The position numbers and the translations under genes were made by a program. From positions 1-64,000 of the forward strand of contig SZOS01000001.1 in assembly GCA_030263295.1 (NCBI GenBank): 64,000 nucleotides of DNA, in the 5' to 3' direction. Shown one piece after another: positions 33,874 through 42,704 of the stretch (position 1 is its first letter; each line of letters starts with the position of its first letter). The notes under the pieces were generated by a model. The model did no database searches, had not been told where the DNA came from, and saw only the letters and a program-made list of their open reading frames with translations. Origin of the DNA: Dokdonella_A sp014338185 (GTDB taxonomy: Bacteria > Pseudomonadota > Gammaproteobacteria > Xanthomonadales > Rhodanobacteraceae).

Positions 33874-35223
33874 ATGTACCGCCAGTTCGCGATCCCTCCA
33901 TCGTTCCATGCCGCCGCCCTGGCGGCGCTCGCCTTGCTGGCCGCACCAGCCCACGCCGACTTCCTCTACGGCCGCATCGTGCCCGGCGCCAGCGCGCAGG
34001 CCAACAACGACTCCGCGGCGGTCGACGTCTCGGCCGACGGGCGCACGGTGGTGTTTTCCTCGGCCGCCACCAACTGGGGACCGGATGACGGCTTCTACGG
34101 CACGCGCGCACTTGCGGTTGATCTCGATCTGAACGTGATCGAGACGGTGTCGAGAACGAGTGCCGGCGTGGTGTTCCGCGGCGAGACCCCGGTGGTTTCC
34201 TCCGATGGCCGCTACGTCGCCTTCCTCAGCAACAACAGCCCGTTCGGCAGTGGCTGGCAGGTCGTGCGCAAGGACCGCCACACCGGCGAGGTCAAGGTCG
34301 CCAGCTCCGATGCGGCGTGGACGCCCGCCAACAACTTCGTGCAGGACGATGGCCTGGCGATCTCGGCCGACGGCCGCTACGTGGTGTTCGCGGCCTCATC
34401 GAGCAACCTCGGCGTGGCCACCGGAGGCCAGGACCAGGTCATCGTCAAGGACATGGTGAGCGGGCAGGTCAGGGTCGCCTCGCTCAAGAGCGATGGCAGC
34501 CCTTCGGACGGCTATTGCTACATCGTCCCGCGCATGGTGTCGGCCGATGGCCGCTACGTGGGGATGAACTGCGACGGCACTCTGGCGCCGGGCGTGATCG
34601 GTCGCCAGACCTGGGTGAGGGACCTGCAAACCAACACCACGGAGCTCGTGAGTCGCGTCGGCGCCAACGGACCGGCGAGCACCGCCTTCACCTACGGGCT
34701 GGCGCTGTCGCCGAGCGGCCGCTTCGTCACGTTCCGCAACGCCTGCTATGGCGGCCTCGGCCAAGTGGGCGGCAGCTGCGAAGGCAACAGCGGCGTGTAT
34801 CTGCGCGACCGCCAGACCCAGACCACCTATCCGGTGCCACGGCCGGCGGTGATTCCGACCAGCTACGCCAACTACTGCCAGGCCTCGTCGGTGTCGGACA
34901 TCGGCACGATCGTCATGGCCTGCGCGTACAAGTCCGACGGCGTCAACCAGCGCTCACAGGTGTTCGTCTACGTGCCGAGCCCGAACGACCTGGGTCAGGG
35001 CACGCACGAGATCATCAGCGTGCGCAGCGCCGATGGACAGCCCGGCAACAACGATTCGGGCTACTCGCTCGCGGTCAACGCCAATGGCCTGTCGATGGTG
35101 TTCGAGTCCAAGGCCAGTGATCTCGACCCGGACGACACCAACGGCCGCAGCGACATCTTCGTCCTCGCCGACGAGTCGATGTTCACCGACGTGATCTTCG
35201 CCGACGGTTTCGAGCAGCCCTGA
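33874..35223 (+). CDS. Secreted beta-propeller protein with C-terminal tail motif
   Basis: 449 residues. The start at 33874 has GGAGA upstream and begins a signal peptide ending APAHA. The mature part has TolB/PD40-like blades, marked by repeated VSADGRTVVFSS, VSSDGRYVAFLS, ISADGRYVVFAA, VSADGRYVGMNC and LSPSGRFVTFRN. These suggest a six- or seven-bladed propeller. The end reads DVIFADGFEQP, the clearest copy of the tail found on four proteins of the window. No catalytic motif. Likely a secreted or surface binding protein. It converges on a kinase gene after only 12 bp. Confidence 0.85.
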   Translation: MYRQFAIPPSFHAAALAALALLAAPAHADFLYGRIVPGASAQANNDSAAVDVSADGRTVVFSSAATNWGPDDGFYGTRALAVDLDLNVIETVSRTSAGVVFRGETPVVSSDGRYVAFLSNNSPFGSGWQVVRKDRHTGEVKVASSDAAWTPANNFVQDDGLAISADGRYVVFAASSSNLGVATGGQDQVIVKDMVSGQVRVASLKSDGSPSDGYCYIVPRMVSADGRYVGMNCDGTLAPGVIGRQTWVRDLQTNTTELVSRVGANGPASTAFTYGLALSPSGRFVTFRNACYGGLGQVGGSCEGNSGVYLRDRQTQTTYPVPRPAVIPTSYANYCQASSVSDIGTIVMACAYKSDGVNQRSQVFVYVPSPNDLGQGTHEIISVRSADGQPGNNDSGYSLAVNANGLSMVFESKASDLDPDDTNGRSDIFVLADESMFTDVIFADGFEQP

Positions 35224-35235
35224 GCCTGCACCCGT

Positions 35236-38094
35236 TCAGCGCTGCGTGCGCAGCAGTGGCGGCAACTGCGCGCGCAGCGCCGCGCCGCGTTCACGCAACT
35301 GCATGCGCGCATCGCGGTCACCGCGTGCGGCCCGCACCTGCAGGTCGAGCAGTTCGAGTTCGGCGGCGGCATGCGCCGCGTAGTCGACCGCATGGGCCGC
35401 GCGCAGGTCCGCGACCAGCGCGCCGGCCGCGTCCAGGTCGCCACGCAGCAGCTCGATGCGCGCGAGTACCACGCCGGCGTGGGCGCGAAACGGATGCTGT
35501 GCGGGCAGGATCGCGAGCGCGGCGGCGTGGGTGCTGCGCGCCAGCGCCCAGGCTTCGTCCAGCTTGCCGGTGCCGGCCAGCACCTGGGCCAGGCTCGATC
35601 CGAAGATGATGACTTCGGGATGGCGCTCGCCATGGCGTGCGCGGTGGTGCTCCCAGGCTTCACGCAGCAGCGGCAGTCCCGCGTCGGGGTCGCCACTCAT
35701 CGCGAGCGTGTAACCGAGGCCGCGCCGCGCGATGTCGCTGGTGGGGTTGCCGGGGCCGAGTGCCGCATCGGCAATCGCCAGTGCCTCGCGGTAGCGCGCG
35801 ACCGCGCCGGCGTAGTCGCCGCGCCGGAACGCGAGCCCGCCCAGTGAAATGAGCGTGGGCACGAGTTGGCCGTTGCGCTCGCCAAGCACGCGCCGGTTGC
35901 CGGCCAGCACGCGCTCGAACAGCGCCTGCGCCTCCGCGTCGCGATTGCGCTGCGTGAGCACGGTGGCCAGTGAGTTGAGCGCGAGCAGGGTCTGCGGGTG
36001 GTCGGCGCCGAGCTGCTTCTCGTCCAGCGCGAGCGCGGCGCGATACTTGGGCTCGGCCGCGTCGAGCTGGCCCGACTGGCGCAAGGCGCCACCCCAGTTC
36101 ACGAGCACGCTGGCCACTGCGGGATGTTCGGTGCCGAGCAGCCGTACATACAGCGCATGCGCGCTGGCGAGCGCGGCAATCGCCTCGTCATAGCGACCGG
36201 CGCCGGCCAGCGCGACGCCCAGGTCCTGCTGTGCCTGCGCCACCGCGGTGTGGGTGTCGCCGTGCAGTGCGCGCTGCGCCGCAAGCACCTGCTCGAAGCG
36301 CTGCACGGCGCCGGCGAAATCACCGCGCGCGTAGGACAGGTCGGCGAGGATGTTGCGATCGCGCACGATCGCCGCGGCGCCGCCGCTGGCCTCATCGAGC
36401 TTGAGCGCGGCGTTGGCGTCACGCTCGGCCTGCTCGAGTTCGCCCAGCTGTGCCAGCACGCGCGCCTGCGTGGCCAGCGCCTGTGCGTGCACCGGGGGCG
36501 GGGTGCGCGCGAGTTGCGCGGCCAGGCCGGCAAGCAGTTCGCGCGCGGCCTTGGGATCGCCGTTCAGGCGCAGCGCATCGGCGAGGTCCAGCCGCACCTG
36601 CAGCAGCGCTGGCGCCGCGGCGTCACCCGCGCCCGCGAGGGCCGCTTCGGCAGCACGCAGCCGTTGCTGCGCGGTTGGATAGTCGCCGATGCGGCGCGCG
36701 AGCGTGCCGAGCGTGGCATCGATGTCGGCCGCGAGCAGCGGATCGCTGCCAGGCGCGAGTGCCGCGCGCCGCGCCGCCTCGCCGAGCAATTCGGCCGCGG
36801 TGACCTCGCGCCCACGGTTGAGGTCGGGGTCGGCGATCGAGAACATGCTCACCAGCAGGTTGCGCACCGCTTCGGCGCGCTGCGCCTGCCGGTTGGCGAT
36901 GCGCGCCTGCCACAGCGCCGCGGCGGCGCCCACGAGCACCGCCGCGGCGATCGCCAGCGCGGCGAGGCTGCCGAGGCGATGACGCTGCAGGAACTTGCGG
37001 GCGCGGTAGCCACGGCTCGTGCGGTGTGCGAGCACCGGGTGCCGGGTCAGGTGGCGCTGCAGGTCCTCGGCCAGGGTCTCGGCCGAGGCGTAGCGGTCCG
37101 CCGCGCGCGGCGCGAGCGCCTTGGCGAGGATGGCATCGAGGTCGCCGCGCAGCGCGCGGCGCCGCGCCGCGTCGACCATGCGCGAGGCCTGCGGTGGTGC
37201 CTGGGCGGGATCGCGTGGACGCTGCCCGGGCGGCCAGGGTCGTGCCTCGGTGAGCAGCTCGAACAGCACCAGGCCGAGCGCGTAGATGTCGCTGGCCACC
37301 GTGGCCGGTTCGCCGCGCAACTGTTCGGGCGCGGCATAGGCCGGTGTCACGCCACTGGCGACGCCGGGTCCGGCCGCATCCCCGGCGTCGGCCGCGGGGT
37401 CGAGCAGTGCGGCCACGCCGAAATCGAGCAGCTTGACCGCGCCATGGGCGTCGACGAAGACGTTGGAGGGCTTGAGGTCGTGGTGCACGATCAGCCGTGC
37501 ATGGGCGAACTGCACCGCGCGGCACACATCGATGAGCAGGCCGATACGCCGCGCCAGCGGCAGCCGCCGCCGCGTGGCGTGGTCGGTGATCGGCTCGCCG
37601 CTCACGTACTCCAGCGCCAGCCACGGGCTGCCGCGCGCGTCGACGCCGACGTCGACCAGGTGGGCGATGTGGGGATGTTCCAGGCGCGCGAGGATCGCGC
37701 GCTCGCGGCGCAGGCGGTGGCGGGCGAAGGCGCTGTCCAGTTCTGGATGGATGAGTTTGAGCGCGACCTGCTGGCGCACCTCGCGATCGTCGCGCTCGGC
37801 CAGCCACACCACGCCCATGCCGCCGCGACCGAGCTCGCGCACGAGCCGGAACGGGCCCACGCGTTCGCCGGCCACGTGCATCGACGTGCCCGCGGTCAGT
37901 GGCAGCACCAGCGGCGCGTCGATGAGCGGTTGCGGCGCGGCATCGGCGGCGAGCAAGGCCGCGAGCTCGGCGGCGAGCGTGGCGTCCTCGCCGCGCAGCG
38001 CGTCGAGCAGCGCGGCGCGTGCGCTCGCATCCAGTTCCAGCGCCTCGTCCAGCAGCGCCGACAGGCGTGCGTAGCGGGCCGGGTCGAGCTTCAC
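35236..38094 (-). CDS. Membrane Ser/Thr protein kinase with TPR repeats
   Basis: 952 residues from a GTG at 38094 that overlaps the sigma factor stop (GTGA). The N-terminal helical region (1-75) precedes a Hanks-type kinase (~82-350): glycine loop LGRGGMGVVW, lysine K113 (VALKLI), catalytic loop HHDLKPSN (H204-N211) and DFG (224-226). A single TM segment (~380-402) is followed by about 500 residues of TPR/Kinesin-light-chain-like repeats (ALALDEKQLGADHPQTL style). The catalytic loop has His in place of the usual Arg of HRD, so activation may not need activation-loop phosphorylation. Coupled to the upstream sigma factor, which it may phosphorylate, as in the ECF43/PknS-type pairs of xanthomonads. 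Confidence 0.9.
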   Translation of the reverse strand: MKLDPARYARLSALLDEALELDASARAALLDALRGEDATLAAELAALLAADAAPQPLIDAPLVLPLTAGTSMHVAGERVGPFRLVRELGRGGMGVVWLAERDDREVRQQVALKLIHPELDSAFARHRLRRERAILARLEHPHIAHLVDVGVDARGSPWLALEYVSGEPITDHATRRRLPLARRIGLLIDVCRAVQFAHARLIVHHDLKPSNVFVDAHGAVKLLDFGVAALLDPAADAGDAAGPGVASGVTPAYAAPEQLRGEPATVASDIYALGLVLFELLTEARPWPPGQRPRDPAQAPPQASRMVDAARRRALRGDLDAILAKALAPRAADRYASAETLAEDLQRHLTRHPVLAHRTSRGYRARKFLQRHRLGSLAALAIAAAVLVGAAAALWQARIANRQAQRAEAVRNLLVSMFSIADPDLNRGREVTAAELLGEAARRAALAPGSDPLLAADIDATLGTLARRIGDYPTAQQRLRAAEAALAGAGDAAAPALLQVRLDLADALRLNGDPKAARELLAGLAAQLARTPPPVHAQALATQARVLAQLGELEQAERDANAALKLDEASGGAAAIVRDRNILADLSYARGDFAGAVQRFEQVLAAQRALHGDTHTAVAQAQQDLGVALAGAGRYDEAIAALASAHALYVRLLGTEHPAVASVLVNWGGALRQSGQLDAAEPKYRAALALDEKQLGADHPQTLLALNSLATVLTQRNRDAEAQALFERVLAGNRRVLGERNGQLVPTLISLGGLAFRRGDYAGAVARYREALAIADAALGPGNPTSDIARRGLGYTLAMSGDPDAGLPLLREAWEHHRARHGERHPEVIIFGSSLAQVLAGTGKLDEAWALARSTHAAALAILPAQHPFRAHAGVVLARIELLRGDLDAAGALVADLRAAHAVDYAAHAAAELELLDLQVRAARGDRDARMQLRERGAALRAQLPPLLRTQR

Positions 38095-38663
38095 GACAGC
38101 GCGCCCGGCTCGACGTCGAGCAGTTGCGCCAGCAGCGCGCGCGCCTTGCGCCAGTCGCGCTTGAGCGTGCGTTCGGTCACGCCCAGCAGCGGCACGATCT
38201 CGCTCAGTTCCAATCCGCCGAACACGCGCCATTCGACCAGGCGGCCGAGCCGCGCGTCGCACGCGCTGAGCCGGGTCAGCGCCTGGTCGAGCGCAAGCAC
38301 GCGGTCGGGCGCGCCGAGGGCGTCGCCCTGCTCGTCGAGCGTGACCGCGACGAGGCCGCCGCCGCGCCGCTGCGCCTGCCTGCGCCGCGCATGGTCGACC
38401 GCGATGCTGCGCATCGCGCTGGCGGCATAGGCGTAGAAGTGGCCGCGGTCGGCAAAGCGGGCCTGGTTGCCGAGCAGGCGCAGGAACGCCTCGTGCACGA
38501 GTGCGGTGGTGCACAGGCTGTCGTCGGCGCCGGCGCTGGCGAGGCGGCTGTGCGCGATGCGCCGCAGTTCGTCGTAGATCAGGGGGGCCAGTTGGGTCGC
38601 GGCCGTGGCATCACCGTCACGTGCCGCCGCGAGCAGCAGGGTGATGTCGTCGGCAGTGGCCAT
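38091..38663 (-). CDS. ECF sigma factor paired with a Ser/Thr kinase (ECF43-like)
   Basis: 190 residues starting MATADDITLLL at 38663 with GAGG 7 nt upstream. Region 2 includes TTALVHEAFLRLLGNQ and HFYAYAASAMRSIAVDHARRR; region 4 is LELSEIVPLLGVTERTLKRDWRKAR. The style fits the Xanthomonas/planctomycete sigma subgroup known from kinase-linked ECF43 systems, where threonine phosphorylation activates the sigma factor. No anti-sigma gene is present. The overlapping downstream kinase-TPR gene is the likely regulator. Subgroup assignment is from memory, not alignment. Confidence 0.85.
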   Translation of the reverse strand: MATADDITLLLAAARDGDATAATQLAPLIYDELRRIAHSRLASAGADDSLCTTALVHEAFLRLLGNQARFADRGHFYAYAASAMRSIAVDHARRRQAQRRGGGLVAVTLDEQGDALGAPDRVLALDQALTRLSACDARLGRLVEWRVFGGLELSEIVPLLGVTERTLKRDWRKARALLAQLLDVEPGALS

Positions 38664-38777
38664 CGCGAAGCCTCGCGCCAGCGGTGCGCGCGCAGTATGC
38701 GCGCGCCGCGAGCGGCGCCGCAAACGCACACGGGCCGCTGTTGCGGCCCGTGGCGGTGGCAAGCCCGGCGATGCGGC

Positions 38778-39977
38778 TTACTTGAGGCCGGCGGCCTTGC
38801 GCAGCTCGGCGGCCTTGTCGGTCTTCTCCCACGAAAACGTGGTGAAGGTTTCGCCGTTGGCAAGCGTCACCTGCTGCGGCGTGCGGCCGAAATGGCCATA
38901 GCTCGCGGTGGCCTGGTACATCGGGTGCACGAGGTCGAGCATCTTGATGATGCCGTACGGGCGCAGGTCGAAATGGTTGCGGATGAGCTTTTCGATCTTG
39001 TCGTCGCTGATCCTGCCGGTGCCGAAGGTGGTCACCGAGATCGAGGTCGGATGGGCCACGCCGATCGCGTAGGACACCTGCACCTCGCAGCGGTCGGCGA
39101 TGCCCGCGGCCACGATGTTCTTGGCCACGTAACGCGCGGCATAGGCCGCCGAGCGGTCGACCTTGGACGGATCCTTGCCCGAGAACGCACCGCCGCCATG
39201 GCGGGCCCAGCCGCCGTAGGTGTCGACGATGATCTTGCGACCGGTCAGGCCGCAGTCGCCGACCGGACCGCCGATCACGAACTTGCCGGTCGGGTTGATG
39301 TGGAACTTGGTGCCCTTGTGGATCCACTTCTTGGGCAGCACCGGGTCGATGATGTGGGCGCGCACGGCCTCGATGAGGTCCTTCTGCTTGATCGAAGGAT
39401 CATGCTGGGTGGACAGCACCACCGCGTCGATCGCGACTGCCTTGCCGTTCTCGTAGCGCAGCGTGACCTGGCTCTTGGCATCCGGGCGCAGCCACGGCAG
39501 TGGCGAGTTCTTCTTCTTGCGGATCTTCGCCTGCTGCTCGACCAGGCGGTGCGAGAGGTGGATCGCGGCCGGCATGAAGGTGTCGGTCTCGCTGGTGGCG
39601 TAGCCGAACATGAGGCCCTGGTCGCCCGCGCCCTGTTCCTCGGGCTTCTTGCGGTCGACGCCCTGGTTGATGTCGGGCGACTGCTTGCCGATCAGGTTGA
39701 GCACGCCGCAGGTGGCGCCGTCGAAGCCGACCGTGGAGCTGTCGTAGCCGATGTCGAGGATGACCTTGCGCGTGAGCGCCTCGAGGTCGATCCACGCGCT
39801 GGTGGTGATTTCGCCGGCGACGATCGCCACGCCGGTCTTGACCATGGTTTCGCAGGCCACGCGCGCGCGCTTGTCCTGGGCGATGATCGCGTCGAGCACG
39901 GCATCGGAAATCTGGTCGGCAATCTTGTCCGGATGGCCTTCGGAGACCGATTCGGAGGTAAACAGGTAGCTGCTCAT
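38778..39977 (-). CDS. metK: S-adenosylmethionine synthetase
   Basis: 399-residue cytosolic enzyme making S-adenosylmethionine from methionine and ATP. Conserved blocks: ESVSEGHPDKIADQISDAVLD, the signature GAGDQGLMFGYA, and GGGAFSGKDPSKVDRS (P-loop-like). Length and N-terminus (MSSYLFTSESVS) are standard. It is the producer side of the methyl cycle whose consumer side, ahcY with its riboswitch, is about 10 kb away. The leader is discussed separately. No strong Shine-Dalgarno is at ideal spacing (AAGGA lies 12 nt upstream). Confidence 0.98.
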   Translation of the reverse strand: MSSYLFTSESVSEGHPDKIADQISDAVLDAIIAQDKRARVACETMVKTGVAIVAGEITTSAWIDLEALTRKVILDIGYDSSTVGFDGATCGVLNLIGKQSPDINQGVDRKKPEEQGAGDQGLMFGYATSETDTFMPAAIHLSHRLVEQQAKIRKKKNSPLPWLRPDAKSQVTLRYENGKAVAIDAVVLSTQHDPSIKQKDLIEAVRAHIIDPVLPKKWIHKGTKFHINPTGKFVIGGPVGDCGLTGRKIIVDTYGGWARHGGGAFSGKDPSKVDRSAAYAARYVAKNIVAAGIADRCEVQVSYAIGVAHPTSISVTTFGTGRISDDKIEKLIRNHFDLRPYGIIKMLDLVHPMYQATASYGHFGRTPQQVTLANGETFTTFSWEKTDKAAELRKAAGLK

Positions 39978-40032
39978 CGCGGCGACATATCCTTCAATAC
40001 GGATGGATGGATAAACAAGGTCGCGCATGATA
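39978..40032 (-). promoter_or_regulatory. metK leader and -10-like element
   Basis: On the minus strand TATCAT (plus 40027-40032) is a plausible -10, giving a leader of about 43 nt. The leader is AT-richer than the surroundings and contains CATCCATCCGTATTGAAGGATATG, where TATCC and GGATA (plus 40009-40013 and 39988-39992) can pair over the purine-rich AAGGA. Too short for known SAM riboswitch classes. Confidence 0.35.
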
Positions 40033-40072
40033 CACGCGCGCGGCGCCCGATGCACAGCGTCGCCACCCGCGT

Positions 40073-40981
40073 TCAGGCCAGCCGCGCCAGCCAGCCCAGC
40101 AGCAGCGCGCCGGCGAGGTTGTGGGCCAGTGCCTGCGCCAGGCTGGGCGTTGCCACCGCGCTGAGCACGAGCAGCACCTGCAGCGCGAGCAGCACGGCCA
40201 GGGGCGCATGCCCGGCCCGCGCGCGCTCGCGCCACGCGGTCCAGTCCAGCCACAGCAGCAGCGCCAGCGCGAGCGCCGCTGCCGCCTGGTGCAGCAGCGG
40301 CAGCCACGCGCCACGCTGCAACGCGAGCTGGGCAGTGGCCTCGCCCCGCGCCAGCCACGGGTCGAGCACGCGCCAGTCCCAGTCGGCGCCGCGCGCGGCC
40401 TCGATGCAGTCGCGCCAGCCGGCGCAGGTGGGCGGCAACGCACCGGCGCTGTACAGGCCGCCCACGACCACGCTGGCCAGCACCGCGGGCAGCGCCCAGC
40501 CGGCCGCGCGCCGCAGCCGCGGTGACGCCACGCGTCCGGCGGCCACCGCGGCCAGGCGCAGGCACAGCGCGAGCATGAGGAAGCCGCCGACGAGGTTGCC
40601 CAGCACCACCGCGGGCAGCGTCGAGCCGCGCGCGGCGATGCCCAGTCCGGCCAGCCACAGCGTGCACAACACGATGCCCAGCGCCAGGCCCGCCTCGCGC
40701 CGCAGCAGCGGACGCGGCAATGCGGCCGCCAGCAGCGTGAGCGCGAGCACGAGCAGCACGCTCGCGATCACGCGATGGAGGGCGCGCGCGAGCACGATCG
40801 CAGCCTCCGGCGCGGTCGCATCGGCAGCGCCCAGCGGGCCGTGCGCGAGGCGGATGAACGCGCTCAGGCCGATCACGCCGAGCATGAGCGCGGCCGCGAG
40901 CATGGCCAGTGAACGCAACAGGCGCTGCCGCCGCAGCACGCGTGCGGCCGGGATGGAATCAGCGGGGGACGTGGGTGACAT
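40073..40981 (-). CDS. CtaA/COX15-like membrane protein (heme A synthase family)
   Basis: 302 residues, eight predicted helices. Family-like features: GLSAFIRLAHGPLG in TM1 (compare the GG-x-TRLT region), ALHR in the next helix, an external C-x5-C pair in PPTCAGWRDC, LLHQ in the sixth helix and LAHN in the last, corresponding to the heme-ligand histidines. CtaA oxidises heme O to heme A for cytochrome oxidase. No cox genes lie nearby, and the sequence is divergent, so the assignment is to the family only. The start at 40981 gives MSPTSPADSIPAARVL. Confidence 0.65.
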   Translation of the reverse strand: MSPTSPADSIPAARVLRRQRLLRSLAMLAAALMLGVIGLSAFIRLAHGPLGAADATAPEAAIVLARALHRVIASVLLVLALTLLAAALPRPLLRREAGLALGIVLCTLWLAGLGIAARGSTLPAVVLGNLVGGFLMLALCLRLAAVAAGRVASPRLRRAAGWALPAVLASVVVGGLYSAGALPPTCAGWRDCIEAARGADWDWRVLDPWLARGEATAQLALQRGAWLPLLHQAAAALALALLLWLDWTAWRERARAGHAPLAVLLALQVLLVLSAVATPSLAQALAHNLAGALLLGWLARLA

Positions 40982-41096
40982 GCGGCTGGACCGGGATGCG
41001 GGCGCGATCGGCAACGATGCGGCAGCCGCCGCGCCAGGGCAAGTGCGCGCCCCCGTCGGCGCGTCGTGCCGCGCGCCGGCACCGCGCCCGTGCGGA

Positions 41097-42560
41097 TCAG
41101 TGCAGCAGCATCGGCTCGAAATCGTCGGCGAACAGGGAAGCCTCGTGCTGCAGCTCATGGGCACCGATGTCGCAGCGCGCGTTGCCGTCGGCGTCCGCAT
41201 CGGCCGGGCGGTCCTGGTCGAGCGCATCGCCTGCGGTGCAGGCGCCGCTGGTGGGGTCGCCGGGTGGGGTGGGGTCGCCCGCATCCAGCGCCGGGGAACC
41301 CGCGAACAGGTCGATCACCGGCAGCGAGGCCGCGGCGGCACCGACCACGCGCAAGCCGCGGATGCGCAGGTCGCCGGTGTCGACCACGCTGCCCGCGTCG
41401 AGTCCGGCGCAGCTGGCGTCGGCGAACAGGTTGTGGCCGCTGCCCACCAGTTCCGCCACCGCGTTGAACGAACACAGGGCGCCGCCGTCGGCGCTCGCGG
41501 CCAGCAGGTTGTTGGCGAAGGCGTCGATCACGGTGTTGACCCCACGCAGTTCCAGGTGTGCGCCCGCGGCGGCAGCGCCCTGGTTGCGCCAGAAGCTGTT
41601 GTTGCGCGCGTTGATGCGGGCCTCGGCCAGCACCAGCGCCGGCCCGCCCTGGTTGCCCGCGAAGGTGCAGTTGCCCAGCGTCACCTGCATCGCGGTGTTG
41701 GCCGATGTGGCCATGGCGAGGACCGCGGCACCATCGCCGGCAACATTGCCTGCGAACAGGGATTGGCGCACCGTGGCGGTGGCGTCGTTGCGCGCGTAGA
41801 TCGCGCCACCGCTGCTCGCGATCAGGCTGGCGGCGTGCTCGGCGCGGTTGTCGATGAAGCGGCTGCGCAGCACGGTGAGCGGCGTGCCGCCAGCCAGCGC
41901 GCCGCCGGAGCTGATTGCGCCGGCGCTGCCGATCGCGCGATTGGACTGGAAGTGCGAGTTCTCGATCCACAACTGGTTTTGGACGTAGACCGCACCACCC
42001 AGCGCCACGCCGCTGTCGGATTCGACGCGGTTGTCGACGAAGGTCGAGTCGTGGATGAAGAGCTTGCCGTGGGAGCGGATCGCACCGCCTCGCGCAGGTG
42101 CGCCGTTCGACACCGCCGTGCAGCCACGTACTTGCACCTGCTGCAGCACGATCGGTGAATTGCCGAACTCGGTGTGGATGCAGCCGCCCGCGGCAGCAGC
42201 GAAGCCGTCGCGCAGGGTCATGTTGCGCAACGTCAGTGCGCTGGCGCTGCCGAGCGAGAACAGCCGGTGCAGACCCTGGCCATCGATGACCAGCCCGCTG
42301 CTGGCGCTCGCGTCCAGCACCAGTGCGCGGCCGCTGCCCGCGGGCAGCGTGGAGTCGAGCTGGATCACGCTGTCGGCCGGCAGGGCAAATTCGATGGTGT
42401 GCGACGAGCCCGCGGTCGCGTAGGCGGCGGCCATGGCCGCACGCAGCGAGCCCGCACCGGCATCGGCGCTGCTGGTCACGGTGAAGGTGGCGGCGTGAGC
42501 CGCGGCCGACAGCATGGCCAGCGCGGTGAGGCAGGAGGAGGCAAGGCGTGATACCGGCAT
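41097..42560 (-). CDS. Secreted beta-helix (polymorphic outer-membrane-like) protein with C-terminal tail motif
   Basis: 487 residues with a signal peptide (MPVSRLASSCLTALAMLSAAAHA), then TFTVTSSADAGAGSLRAAM, the CSLREA-type opening. Parallel beta-helix coils follow, with repeated GGAI and NN/N-R-A elements (GGAIRSHGKLFIHDSTFVDNR, GGAVYVQNQLWIENSHFQSNR) as in Pmp-like adhesins. The end is SLFADDFEPMLLH, a variant of the shared tail with five extra residues. Divergent from a VWA-domain protein gene. Probably an extracellular adhesin or matrix protein; no catalytic residues recognised. Confidence 0.85.
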   Translation of the reverse strand: MPVSRLASSCLTALAMLSAAAHAATFTVTSSADAGAGSLRAAMAAAYATAGSSHTIEFALPADSVIQLDSTLPAGSGRALVLDASASSGLVIDGQGLHRLFSLGSASALTLRNMTLRDGFAAAAGGCIHTEFGNSPIVLQQVQVRGCTAVSNGAPARGGAIRSHGKLFIHDSTFVDNRVESDSGVALGGAVYVQNQLWIENSHFQSNRAIGSAGAISSGGALAGGTPLTVLRSRFIDNRAEHAASLIASSGGAIYARNDATATVRQSLFAGNVAGDGAAVLAMATSANTAMQVTLGNCTFAGNQGGPALVLAEARINARNNSFWRNQGAAAAGAHLELRGVNTVIDAFANNLLAASADGGALCSFNAVAELVGSGHNLFADASCAGLDAGSVVDTGDLRIRGLRVVGAAAASLPVIDLFAGSPALDAGDPTPPGDPTSGACTAGDALDQDRPADADADGNARCDIGAHELQHEASLFADDFEPMLLH

Positions 42561-42566
42561 GGGAAC

Positions 42567-42584
42567 GGCTCCGTGGTGGGAGCC
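42567..42584 (-). promoter_or_regulatory. Hairpin covering the ribosome-binding site of the beta-helix gene
   Basis: On the minus strand GGCTCC pairs with GGAGCC across a 6-nt loop. The GGAG in the second arm is the only good Shine-Dalgarno for the start at 42560. A 6-bp GC-rich stem that hides it could limit translation. Confidence 0.4.
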
Positions 42585-42590
42585 GGCCCA

Positions 42591-42655
42591 AACGGCAAAC
42601 CGCGGCCGAAGCGGACATCGCATCGCGATGTCCGCTTCGGGCACCGTTTCCCGTT
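42591..42655. repeat. 65-bp imperfect palindrome in a divergent promoter region
   Basis: Arms of 31 nt (42591-42621 and 42625-42655) match as inverted repeats with 4 mismatches around a 3-nt ATC centre. The inner 16 bp, including CGAAGCGGACATCGC and its complement, are perfect. It lies between the divergent beta-helix and VWA genes, 31 bp from one start and 50 bp from the other. It may be an operator, a bidirectional transcription block or a DNA cruciform. No other copy was noticed. Confidence 0.75.
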
Positions 42656-42704
42656 GAGGTCGGTCCAGGCGGCAGCCCAGCCGTCGCTGCACGGAATCCC
42701 GACC

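Noticed and set aside
39978..40076. SAM riboswitch upstream of metK
   Set aside because: The leader is only about 43 nt and contains none of the conserved blocks of known SAM classes.
38019..42158. Very long open frame (about 1380 codons) on the plus strand across the sigma factor, metK, ctaA-like and beta-helix genes
   Set aside because: It is antisense to four well-supported genes and has no recognisable domain; high-GC shadow.
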